Shown here: one piece after another, positions 1 through 11,744 of the stretch
Layout of the letters: each line of letters begins with the position of its first letter
Position numbering within the stretch: the stretch's first letter is position 1
Assembly: GCF_037975245.1 (NCBI RefSeq)
Contig: NC_092564.1
Coordinates: 6,254,984 to 6,318,983 of the forward strand
Direction of reading: 5' to 3'
DNA from: Apostichopus japonicus
Taxonomy: Eukaryota > Echinodermata > Holothuroidea > Aspidochirotida > Stichopodidae
Length of the DNA stretch: 64,000 nucleotides
Notes under the pieces: model-generated
Told to the model about the DNA's origin: nothing
The model's input: the letters and a program-made list of their open reading frames with translations, nothing else
Database searches by the model: none
Position numbers and translations under genes: made by a program

Positions 1-89
1 ATCGAACAAAACTAGTTCTGTTTTTGGTGACATATTTTGCCTTACTCTAGAGATCAAACATGATGCTAACCAACTCCAAATCATTTGTG

Positions 90-132
90 ATATATATATA
101 TATAGATATATATATATATAGATATATATATA
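90..132. repeat. Interrupted (TA)n microsatellite
   Basis: TA dinucleotides are interrupted by two GATA steps. Confidence 0.9.
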
Positions 133-592
133 AGGTATAAATGTTTGAGTAACTGCTAACTAAACCGTCCTTTTTTTGGTCGCTGTTCGTTACCAATAGT
201 TAAATCGTCATAAATAACAAGCTACTAGATTAGGATACAAAAGGAATAAATACCGTTGCATCGTTAGAACTGCTTATTTGGTTTGTCTTTCCATAATGAA
301 GTTCATTTTAAACAATAGAAATTTCGTAGCGAAACTCTAATTATAATTTATTTACCTAACTGAAACTCGTGACAGAGTTTGTTATCCCAGGGTTTACTTT
401 CTATAATCGAACGACTTTTATTTTAATTTTAAATTTCAGTACCAAGTCTCTGTTTACAACCAAAACTTGCAGAGGCCATGCAAGTTTTCCATCTCTGCTC
501 AATCCAATGTACTAAACTCCCGGAGGGAAATTAAACGCATTATTGACATTTAAACCAAGCCAAACCAAATTTGATCAAGGTGTGTCGTCGCA

Positions 593-593
<1 letters not shown>

Positions 594-627
<34 letters not shown>
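594..627. repeat. (TA)n microsatellite
   Basis: Uninterrupted TA dinucleotides. The tyrosine/isoleucine frame running through it is a by-product of the repeat. Confidence 0.95.
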
Positions 628-628
<1 letters not shown>

Positions 629-803
629 CAAGTTAGTAAGACACCCCTTGGAATTTTCGCTGCTCCTATTTCAGCTATTCATAGCTACCATCCTACTACA
701 AGTACCTAGAAGCAGATATGTTACTACTACTTCCTTAACGTAGTAGGATGCTCAGAGCATTGAAGTTGAAACTCCATGGTTTGAATGCTACAACGTAGGG
801 CCC

Positions 804-862
804 TATGTATGTATGTATGTATGTATGTATGTATGTATGTATGTATGTATGTATGTATGTAT
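804..862. repeat. (TATG)n microsatellite
   Basis: About 14 tandem copies of the tetranucleotide TATG. Confidence 0.95.
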
Positions 863-3800
863 AGTATATCAGCCTATACCGAACTCGTGATTAAACCAAA
901 GGTGTAGATTGCATTCCTGGAGTTTCACGAAACTAGCAAGTAACACGATTTTCTTGTACCTGTGACATGACCTTGTCCTCATAAGGTCGGACAGTTCGTC
1001 CCCAAGGACTACTAAAATAAACCACAAGTAGTAGTTACTGACACTTCTCTTGTTTCAAAACGCCAAACAATGATTGGAGATAAAAAATTGCCACGGGTTC
1101 TAGGCTATTTTGAGAATGCTATATAGTAACTCGAATAATATCCAAGTGCAGTTGCAAGAAAAATGGAAGTTTACGAGTTTCCAAAGCCCTGATTCAGCAA
1201 CGTCCTCAACCCTTACAGATATCGTTCAAGATACAAAAAAATAGGGGGAATAGGGGAGGGGGAGGGGGGGTGTGGAGGAAGGTTCGAACAATGCGCTTGC
1301 AAAATTCAATGTTGTCTCTTTCGAAGTGGGAAGGGGTTTTTAAAATAGTTCTGATGAAGTTCATTTTCACTTCTGATATTAAAATTCGTTAACAGTACAG
1401 GTTAAGCAAGTGGTGCAATCCACCAAGCAATCAAAATATGAAACAGATAATTAAAAGGAACAGAAAACGGTAAAATAGGACGTTATATACCACACCAGTT
1501 TTACACCATTTCTCCAGGATACTGCCGTTACTTCATTCAGTATTTGTGCACGAATATTTTCTTTTTTCTTCATGATAAATCATTTTTTTACCCGTTAAGC
1601 TCAGAATGGTATTATGTTCTCTTGAATACGACAAAAGTAAGAAAGCGATAAGACGGCATGCGCAGGAAGCTTTTCTCGTTTTTAGCTTTGAACCATTTTC
1701 ATATAAAATTACGACAAGAAGTGTATACTAAACGAAGGTGATTATATTAAACTTAATCAGTTTTCAACACACTGAGAGAAATCAGTAATTAAGCATGAAA
1801 CGCAACATGTCATAACTGTGCCACCAAGAAGTTCCTGTTGCCTCCCGTCACGTTCATCCTCCATAACGAACAATATGAACTGACATGTTGGTATGTCACT
1901 TGCATAATATTTAAATATACTCTCTTGCGTCTTGTTCCTCCACCCCACTCCCCTAGCACCGATACAAACAACCTTGTAGCTAGACCATTTTACCCAGGGC
2001 CGGTATCAAGAAAAGTGGTAAATTAGACCGCATTTCAGTCCATTTTGACAAAGTATTAATTATTCATAACACAGGACTCTTCGTTTATAATAGTATACTT
2101 TATTTTACCATTGTGCTGCATCAGTCTCAGTACACAAAATGTATAGGCTTAGCCTATACACTTTACGAATTTTGGAGCGAATTTATATACACTGACAATA
2201 CCTGAAATAACATGCACTTGAAGAAAACCCAGTCCTCTCTTCAACCAAGAATAAACAATAAATGGAAAATGTCCCCCAAAATTAAGTCTCGTTATGGTTT
2301 AGCATAGCAAATAAATCCAAGAGAAATGGGAACCCATTTGATCGTCAATTTCTTTTGTTCATGATTATGATAAAACTGTTATTGTTGGATACCGATCCTC
2401 TGTTTAGTCGATGTCGGTATTTTGGAGGCATAAAAAACTACTTCAAACAAAGGATGGTGAACTAATATTTGTTGTTAGAATAGCCAATCTTTTGTTTAAT
2501 ATCTGTTGAAAAACAAACATCTAATTTGTTGGATCACGAGTCAATTCACGACTTATTTTAAAGCTAAATAAATTACACTCTATTTTGGCGTCGAGATACA
2601 TTATCTTCTTCACGTATTTCCAAAAACATGATTTTTTTGTTTTATTTTGCAAACAGTTATCTAAAGGAATAGGTTTTACAAGTCTGTATAGTAGGAGTAT
2701 CTTGAAAATAACAGTTCATATTTTACGATGCAAAGAGATATTTTTGTCATGTATAGTACAAGTCATCCCATGCGTTTACATTGAAACTACCCAATCGTTC
2801 CTGTGCAATTATCACAGTTTGAAATTAAAAATAAAAAGGAAGAAAATCATAAAAGTTGAATAAAATGTTTGGAAATTTGCCCCCAAAACGTTCGTTTTTT
2901 GTAGTGTTAAATTCCATACGTTCCACTTCAGTATAGTAATGAAGAACAAAAGAAAATCGGCTATATATTTTTTTCTAACTCTGTTTTTCTCTGTTCGAAG
3001 TTAGAATCAAAAAATAATTAAAAGAAACATTTTGGAGCAGCTAAAAAATCATTTGAGAATGAAAATTTTGTGATAAATGAAAAAAAAATTTTTTCTTGTG
3101 ATATTGGTTATTTTTTTTTATATCCCCCATTTTTGTTAGCTTTCAAAAGTTTTAATTTCAGTGTAAGATTAACTGCATGTATAGCCGTCTCATCTTTCAA
3201 CTAAATTGTGATCTAACTTCAAACCACAACTTGTTAAGGGCGTATGTCGATCACCATATGGCTGTTGGCCTACATAACAAGGGTATTATATATATCTCTA
3301 CATCCTATAACGGTTAATATACGTATAGGCTATATAGTAATTATAAACTATACACAGAATTGGTCCTAGGTACGTTGTCAGTGCAGGAACCGAGGACTAA
3401 AACCTACCATGTCGACAGATATGTTTCGTCAAGGGATTATATTCTCTCGCTTGCGCGAAAACGTAGGTTAAGTCGGTCACAAGCTATTCAAAAACGGCAT
3501 TCTATTTTATTCAATGAACTTGTAACATATTTCAACGACATTAACTCGCCAATCGTGAAGATATGTTAAGTGAGTATTTTTTATATAAAAAAAAATTGGG
3601 TCTCTACGGGGACTGAGGTTCAGAAGAATAAAGAATAAACTATTAGGTTGATGTTATCTCTTATCAGCAATTGCTTCTCATATAAAAAGGTATTAGAACA
3701 GTGCGTAGTTAATGAAAAACTTTCATAAATACTTCACTTTAACCTTAGTTATTACGAAAAGAATAAACAATACACAACATGACTTTCTATGTTAGCTGTA

Positions 3801-6666
3801 TTTCAAATGTAAATTCAATCCTGATTATGTACCACCATCGTTGTGTGAATTTCGCCTACGTGGAACGTTCTTAATGTGCTAGGAAAATTATATCATAATT
3901 ATTAAAAAATTCAATTTCAAGTAGAGCAAATAAATGATTTCAATTCCAACATGAATTCATAAAGTTTAAAAGATGCCAAAGACATGAAACGTTATGTTTC
4001 ATCCGCCCAATTCATGCATATTTTCTATACACATCCACCCCGTTACACAGAGGGATAAAATGAGCGCATTCTGCGCTTCATAAATTAAAGCTGGCTTGAC
4101 AAGTTGTTCTGCGTAAATGTAACTTAAATAACAATAAAACATAATTTAATTATTAATACTAATTAATAATATTATATAATATTTGATCATCGTAAGAGTA
4201 ACATAAATAATATATTAAAGATTTACAAACTGAAACCTTGTTTCAAAGTTTGAAAGTTAAATATTGATATACCTAAAAAAGTCTGCTACTTATTACCACT
4301 TATCGCATAAGTGGCGATTGAAGCGAGGGGATGAAATTTTACGCGGCAGTATAGCATATGTTCAGATCTTGTTAAACATTAATCCATGACTACAATATGT
4401 TTCGAAACTGATCATTGAATATTAATAGGATTATAGAACAATAAGAAGTGGCGAGGGAGACGAATATAATTTAAAATGATTTAAAAATATTTAGTATTTT
4501 ACAGTTTCAATTTTCATTTTGATTCGCAAACAAGAAAGGAGGGGTGATCAAAATATCTTTACTGCGAATTTTAATCAATGGTATACTTATAAAACTAAAC
4601 CTCCCCGTAGATGATTCTTTTCATGTGGCAATATTCACAATATATCGATAGCGTCCTGCCATCAGGAAGTGTGTGATATAGTTACAAGTATGCCTGTAGT
4701 AGAATTCACGTTATATATCAGTGAGCCCTGGTTGAAAATTCAAAGAAAACATTTTGAAAATACTTTTTCGATAGATTGATGTTTCCCAGAACCTGCACTT
4801 CTTACGTCGAAATGACAAACATTTGTTGAATTATAAACGACTTTTGGGTTGAAAAAAACTATTGATTATTCTGTATTTGTATTTTCAATATTGTTCAACT
4901 CAGAATTAACACATTCACGTTGTTCCTGTGAATTTTGATATATTTATATTATTCTTTTCAAAGAGAGAAAATCCGACACTAATTCATATATAGTAGTACT
5001 ATACGTAGTCGCTACTATTTATTTAAGGCAGATATAATATTATAGCTATTTTTTATATCTACAAAAGCTATACAAATATTTCATTTTCAATAACTTTTTT
5101 AACATTACCAAGTTCCTTTGCCTTTATACTATTGAAATCTGTTTTCTTTTGTTTCATTGTTTGACTGTGAAGTTATTTCATTTCTTGAATTTAATATCAG
5201 AAAATAATATAAAACTTATATATAACTAATATAAACACATATGATCAATAAGGGCATATAGTTGCAAATATAACAAGATGTATAATTTAATAATTACCTC
5301 GCTTATCGTTCCCATAAAACGGCAACATGGCCTGTTCATAAATGTTAACATGCGGTCACGTGAGAGGGTGTAAACAATTATTATTTTCTCCTTTAACCAA
5401 AAGTAAGAAAGTAAAGCCACGAGGACACTAAGAAAATAAATGGTTTGGCAAGCTATCTTTATACATATCCCCTGAAACATTGTGACCCAAATATTTTCAC
5501 AATTGCTTAGTTTCAAATAACTCCTGAAACAGAGCATAACCCCTGCATGGCAAAAATTTAAATTGGAACTTTACTCTATTACATTTTATTCATTTTTCTT
5601 TCAGATAAACTATAGCCTTTTGTCTACTTTATTTATTGAATAAACTTGTGAAGATCTGATGAGACTCGTTTAAGAGATAAACTATCGCAATATTGGAGAT
5701 GCTGTATTTGAGTTTTAGATATTAGTCGATAACTCTACGATTATGTTGTTTAGACTTACCTACTTGAGATAACAAAAAGTAAATAATCAACACCATCTGT
5801 CGATTTCTAAAACTAAAGAAATTAACTTTGAAACAAAGCACACTTTGTCTATTACATTGCATATTCCAAACACGAAGTTTAGATTAGTAGGGACTTGGTT
5901 TTCTTGGTTTTTTCTAATTCGTGATGGAAGAAACCCCAGACCTAGGGACAGCGGTTGAAGCCGGCATGAGGCGTGCTACAAAAATGTTTACAGGCAATAT
6001 CTCCTGTATTCTTGAGATAAATTCACAAAATGTGATTTCAAATTGCCAAATTTTATTATATATTTTTATTTGTCTATTTGTCTATAATATTTAGATAGTT
6101 TTAACTCATAATAACGAACATGAATGGTAGTAATAAGTATAGTGTTGCATAAGCTCTAATAAAAGTATTTGTATTTTCTTCATAATTTCTTAAATCTCAC
6201 ACAACTAATCTATATTCTCTCTTACTAAATCACATTTTCGATATCCTCGTACAACACTGATGGTCAGAAAAAAAAAACATATCCCTACTTTACAATTTAC
6301 TAATATACACGAAGAAACTCGGGAAAACCTCTAGAACTTCATATTACAATATGGTTGGTTAAAAGCAGTATTGTTCGGCCATATTCCTTATTCACAAAGA
6401 CAACAGCTAGCATAGCGGACTACATCCATGCAGTGGACGGGAAACTAGAGTGTAGACAACATAGCTGTCCGAGGCAGCAGCCATATACAGACTTTTGTGG
6501 TCATGGATTTTTCATCGTATACGTACGAATATGGTTAGAATTTACCGAGGAAGGGGACAGCCTTACATATTTGAAACGACAGAGATGTCAGTATAGAGCA
6601 ATAAACATTTACAAAAAAAAAATAGAATTAGAAAGATTAGTTTGTAACTTGCCTTGTTTGGTTTTG

Positions 6667-6753
6667 AAAGTGCTCACCAGCGGTGACAAAGAGACGCCTT
6701 CTCAAACCTTCCTGAAATCTGTTTGACCACGGAGTTGCCGCCATATGCTCCAT
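6667..6753 (-). other. Possible short first exon (unverified)
   Basis: On the minus strand an ATG at 6753 (a second in-frame ATG at 6744 sits in CATATGGCGGCA) opens about 24 codons, reading MEHMAATPWSNRF and then a basic stretch GLRRRL. This leads to a GCTG|GTGAGC donor-like site. An in-frame stop lies 15 bp upstream of the first ATG. No downstream exon or family could be recognised, so this could be chance. Confidence 0.12.
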
Positions 6754-6900
6754 TCGTTGACTAGTAATTTATATTATCCTTCAATCTCTATATATGTTTA
6801 TATGTATGTAGTATAAAGTATATGTTAAGGAAAATCCATGTTTCGGTTTTGGTAAGCATGTGATTCATGTATGAAACTGTTGTATTAAAAATTATGTGAA

Positions 6901-6916
6901 CCCCCCCCCCCCCCCC
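6901..6916. repeat. Poly(C)16 tract
   Basis: Sixteen consecutive C, one of many long G/C mononucleotide runs in the window. Confidence 0.95.
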
Positions 6917-7676
6917 AAAATGAGAAAATATACACTGTCAGAACTGGTTTGTGTACCAGAGAACACGGAGGAGACCCTACTACGCTATCAATGTGAACAT
7001 TAACTAGCCTATACCGAAATGTCGCAATAAACGATATCTGTTACAATGGATGCAGCATGCCTTGTAAACCGCATGGTTTACAGTATGAAGTATTCGACAT
7101 GTCATGTGATTATAGATAATTTAACATATTGTACTATTGCACATTATTATTAAGAATATGTCAAGCATGGACCATTTTAAAAAGGTTCATATTTTCGTAC
7201 ATAGCGCTATGGAATAAGAACATGTCGCAGTGATTTATGCATGTAAAACTAATAGCCACGTTGGCCTATTTTTAGCCTATGCGACGATATTAGCCTCTAT
7301 AGGCGGTGGTACTTGTGTGGGATGTGTTCCACTGATAAGTATCACTATACACGTGTTTAAGGACCTTCCAAGAATCTAAAACTCATTCATACACCGAGGA
7401 AAAGATCGATCAAAAACAATCCGTGGAAATCTTTTGGGACAAATTAAACATAGGTTTCAAAGTCAATAGGATTTGCTCGTGCAGCGCCAATTAAAGATAT
7501 AATGATTTCACTATGTGCTGTTGTCAAGACAGAAAACTAGATTGAAAAGAAGAGAAACAAATTCGTAACTTCCCTGACATACTTTCGAGACAATATTTTC
7601 CTAGTAATCTGAGCCTTAAAACAGAGAGAAAATAATAATAATTTCACTTACTATTTGCTATCCTCTCCAATATCAG

Positions 7677-7769
7677 ATGCCGGTAATGGATAGCCTGTGC
7701 TTGAGCGACTTCTTTCCGCCCATGTTTGGTTATTCCCAAGCCGCGTCGTACGACAAGAAGGCGGGCTGA
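7677..7769 (+). other. 30-codon mini-ORF after an acceptor-like tract (unverified)
   Basis: A pyrimidine-rich stretch ending in CAG at 7674-7676 is followed directly by an ATG and a 30-residue frame that includes LSDFFPPMFGYSQAASYD and ends at TGA. The other two frames close at once. The patch is GC-richer than its surroundings. I recognise no family; it may be a terminal exon, a small ORF or chance. Confidence 0.12.
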
Positions 7770-8255
7770 CCTTTGCTAGCAGTGACATCTGCTCATAGTC
7801 TCAGCTGAGTATATCGCGACAAAGTGTATGTATGTACGTGCAGGGAGACATAGGTGATTTGAAACTGACACGAAGTAAAGAGTATAGGCCGAACAGAACA
7901 ATGCGCGGTAAACATACACTGATGCAGCTATACATAACCTATTACTTTGAACTTTGTCTTAGTTAGTGTATATAGGTGTGGTGAATCACAAGTTTAGAAG
8001 TAGAAGAAATAACACGATGAGCTAATAATGACATTGAACATTTATCATACAATTATTTCCAAACAATAGTCAGATAATATGGCTTGAGCTAAAGCCACTC
8101 GTAGCAGGGGAGATAAAACTACTTCCTTGTGGTCTATGAAAAGGTATATGAAGTTAAAACAATGGGGGTTTGAATTGTAACGGTTATAAACCTAATGAAT
8201 GATAATGAGATATATTTTATGAATATTGAGCAAAACTTTTTCTGAGTATGACTTA

Positions 8256-8445
8256 CCTTGAAAGCCGTTGTCATACCGGTATTTCTGTGACCAAGAAACA
8301 GGCATGAACATACCAAGGCGGCGGCCACGGAAAAGATTGAATTCGTGAAACCGAAAATCACTTGCTTTTTGTCTTCAGTCTATGGCAACCATCGTTGAAC
8401 ACTTCCCCCAGGACTCCGCTGAACCAGTTTCTGTTTCATTAAGGT
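8256..8445. other. CpG-richer patch with divergent exon-like starts (unverified)
   Basis: On the minus strand, ATGACAACGGCTTTCAAG runs into GTAAGT, a consensus donor. On the plus strand, an ATG at 8382 opens MATIVEHFPQDSAEPVS and reaches an AAG|GTGCGC donor-like site. A CGGCGGCCAC stretch lies between them. The arrangement resembles a bidirectional promoter with two first exons. No partner exons were found, so confidence is low. Confidence 0.12.
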
Positions 8446-10421
8446 GCGCACTTAGACATTTACCCTTTGCTAAGACGGGGTTAACCTTCCTCTACAAAAT
8501 GTGGTTCATGTCTGAAGAATTTCTAATTTCGATCAGTTTAAACAGCGTCCCGTTCAGCCGTGTCTTTATCATCTGTATCTGAAGCACGTTGTAAATGCTT
8601 ATTGAGAGTTAGTTCTCCCCAAGTTAAATATTAACAAACTTCAGTTTTATGGTATTTGGCGAGCCAAGCCGTTTATTTACTGCACCTGGCACGACGAACC
8701 CTTGTGCCGGGTTTGGTTTCCCGCCATAAAAAAAAACATGTTGTACTGAATGCACTTGGATATCACGGTCCAATAGCAAAGTTCCATTAGTTTATTGCTG
8801 GTGGTGTTCGTTACCCTCGGCCACGCTGAAATCCACTCTTAACTGCATGGGAATATTCGTAGGTGCATTTTTTTTACTAAGTCACGGAGAGCAGCCGTGA
8901 ACGTGCTTCCCAGCTAACGTGCTGTGTATAGTCTGGTCGTCACATAAGTCACATAAAAGAAAGCCACGTAGTTTATGTACTTGGAACTTTTATCTACATA
9001 GCTATATTAAATAGACAATGGATATTGCACAGTCTTAAATAAATAAACCCTAAACTAGCAGTGCAAACTAATATAGTCACCATAAATGGGCAAACAGACA
9101 AAACTGACCTTCACACTACCTTCGGAATCCACACGTACGATATATATTGACATTGTAGTTTTCTTGTTGGGGAGTTCGGGAGAGTCCCATCCAGCGTGCC
9201 GTGTATCTTGCATACAAATAATAGTATAGTTCGCCAGCGCAACTCCAAGATCCTATCGATGTTCTATATCTACGCCACGAATTAGAAACGCTCATAAATC
9301 ACGAAGCAGAGCACACTATACCCGAAGCAATCGTCCAAACGAACTATACCGCAGCAAGCAACGTCCCTACGTTTAGGTGGAGCTCAGTTCCTAGTAACTT
9401 TGACCTGCAATAGGCTAGGCTATAGGCTCGAGCTTCATAAACAACACAAGATCTATATAGGGAAGTTCTAGGGTTACCACAAGGATGCATACCAACAGTA
9501 ATATAATGAGAATGATATTTGAAATAATAGGAAGTACATGGTCATGTAGTTCCGTTGCATATGATCAAGCTGATTAATTGTTCGATAAAGGCACTTTATG
9601 AGATTCTACATAGCGTGATCTGTTTGGACAATGTTAACCCAGCTCAGCTATACATGTGATATTGTTTCCTGCATCCACGACCATATGTATGAATTTTCGT
9701 ATATATAAATTATGAAGAGATTTTTTTTGCATTTTTGAAAATGTACGTTTGATTTCAAATTTTGCAGTGTATTATACTTGGATTTCGAAGTAGTTATATA
9801 CAGTAGGCTAACACGTATACTCCTACAACATAGCATATAGGGACAAATAATATAAAAAAAACAGTTTCTCAACTATTTGTGAACTTGCACATGGTCACTG
9901 AAAATGTATGCTTTGAAAGTTAAAATTTACATTCAACATGCATAATTTGGAGGTACTATTGTTTTGAACGGTTCTTTGATGGTCATATCAGGTAATTGAA
10001 AACCATCTCCAAAATGTGGTACTTCTAACATAAATGAATTGGGAAGTTTAACAGATAAGGATCTAGGCCGGTACCTTGGAAAAAATGTCCAAGGCGGCTA
10101 AGGAGGAACGCCCATTTGGAAGAGCCCCCCCCCACCCCCAGCTGATAGGAAGCTGCAGTATTTCAGATAGGCCTATTTCGTGGTCCTTCGTAGCGATCGT
10201 TTCAAGCACAAACATTCTTATCAGAAAGAGGAATTACTCTGAAATTGTTTAGGAGTGCGTCTCCATATTGTTTGATTGTGTCTCGGAACTTCAACAGTGT
10301 CATTTGAAATGTTATGGTCCTTAGCCGACTTAATTAAGTTATCAATTATTTTGTTTTAGAAAAGGTTTAACCAAATTATTGACAGTTATGTCTTAGTTAT
10401 GTCTTAGTTATGAAAATGATG

Positions 10422-10437
10422 AGGTTGGAAGATGATA
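10422..10437. repeat. Target-site duplication, left copy
   Basis: AGGTTGGAAGATGATA, identical to 10627-10642, flanks the U2-like insert. Confidence 0.9.
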
Positions 10438-10626
10438 TACCTTTTAAGAAAAGTCACCCAGGAAAGAACCTGGGCACGAAAAGCCAAACAACCGAACGAC
10501 TGATCCGCTCTCAACCCCAGTCCCCTTGCATCGGGACTGTGACTGTGTGACCATCGTCGGGTGTGCATCACCATTCCCCTCGAAAGGGAACAGATATTAC
10601 ACATGATCTTAGCCAGAAGGCCGAGA
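10438..10626 (-). mobile_element. Retroposed U2 snRNA-headed small RNA or SINE-like insert
   Basis: Read on the minus strand, the insert begins TCTCGGCC..GGCTAAGATCA, then GTGTAATATCTGTTC. This is the 5' domain of U2 spliceosomal RNA, lacking its first few bases and carrying GTAATA where the branch-site-recognition element is GTAGTA. After about 45 nt it departs from U2: I cannot find the U2 Sm site or stem IIa. It continues with its own potential hairpins, for example CCCAGG-TTCTTT-CCTGGG near the 3' end. Its length, 189 nt, is close to that of U2. A perfect 16-bp target-site duplication flanks it, which indicates LINE-type target-primed insertion. It could be a divergent U2 pseudogene or a member of a snRNA-headed SINE family; such SINEs are known in crocodilians. 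Confidence 0.75.
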
Positions 10627-10642
10627 AGGTTGGAAGATGATA
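10627..10642. repeat. Target-site duplication, right copy
   Basis: An exact match to 10422-10437. Confidence 0.9.
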
Positions 10643-10975
10643 GATCTTAAATGGCTGCTAGAGTTCAAATCAGGTTTGAAGCAAACTGTATGGATCCGAT
10701 TTGATTGCAAGCAGAAACTTATTCTCGTTGAGGAATATATTATCCATATTGGAAGTGGAGTTTTATAACTATGCTTGCTCGAGACTTTATCAGCCTCAGA
10801 TCTGTTCATCCAATTCTTTCCTTAATCCGCTTCCTGTAAAGTCATGGTTTATTTGGCACTAATTCCATCAGTGCCAATCACACTAACATATCTAGCGTCA
10901 TACTTTCATTAAGTTACATTTTGTACTTTACATTCCACTGCCAAGTATTGCTGACGAAGGTCATACATACATATA

Positions 10976-11040
<65 letters not shown>

Positions 11041-11744
11041 TATATATATAAATAAGTAAATTATCTGTATAGATTAAACTATAAGCTTACTATAGTACAA
11101 TACTCCATGGTGCACATGATATGATATTCTCCACTCCGATGTTTAATATCATCACATATTATGCATTGGATGTCATGAGCATGTTCTATATTTTTGAAAC
11201 GTAAGACTTCTTATGTAAATATTCCATACGCCATTTCTTTTTACGAAATATTTCTAATACAAGCGTTAAAGATGAAAAAAGTAATAATAATAATGTTGAA
11301 GTTAGTAAGCATACTCGACCAATAATTCAAAACAATAACTGTAACAAAATCTCACCACGCATGCAGGAAGAGTCAAATTACGGCATAAAACTTTGGAAAT
11401 TTCAAAAAATGACGCAAAGCGCATTATACCAATGAGTGAGACCGATTTTGTACTATAGACTTTGTGTTTAATAAATTGTTAATGTCCAGTTATCAAATGG
11501 TTTTCAACAAGGAGATCTCTTAGAGTGAACGTTCTCGGTATCTGAACTTGTACGAATATGATACATGGTTTGATTCTGATGACGCAGATAACTATATATA
11601 GGCCTACACAGAACAAACTGTACCATTATGAGTGAACTTAGTGAATCAATTACATATTCAGGTTGTATATAACTCTTTTATTCTGCTCAAGATATAAATA
11701 ATAACTTGCAGCGTTTGGTGTCCATCTGTAAAATCGAATAAATA
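10643..11744. other. Non-coding stretch containing a (TA)n array
   Basis: No gene is recognised. A (TA)n array occupies about 10967-11051. The rest is AT-rich unique-looking sequence up to the edge of the satellite. Confidence 0.6.
10967..11051. repeat. (TA)n microsatellite, about 85 bp
   Basis: Nearly pure TA dinucleotides with one phase break. Confidence 0.95.

Larger units (their letters stand above)
1..10421. other. Non-coding AT-rich stretch, no recognisable gene
   Basis: I see no conserved protein domain here on either strand. The sequence is AT-rich, with microsatellites at 90-132, 594-627 and 804-862 and a C16 tract at 6901-6916. TAATTA-like motifs cluster around 4140-4240. Slightly CpG-richer islands at about 5290-5350, 6660-6760, 7670-7800 and 8240-8450 contain short start codons next to donor-like GT sites. 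They are listed separately because they could be promoter-proximal exons, but nothing links them to a known gene. The frame at 6355-6726 (123 codons) has no recognisable domain. Confidence 0.6.

Noticed and set aside
6355-6726. 123-codon plus-strand frame
   Set aside because: No domain or signal recognised; it overlaps an equally weak exon-like feature on the other strand.
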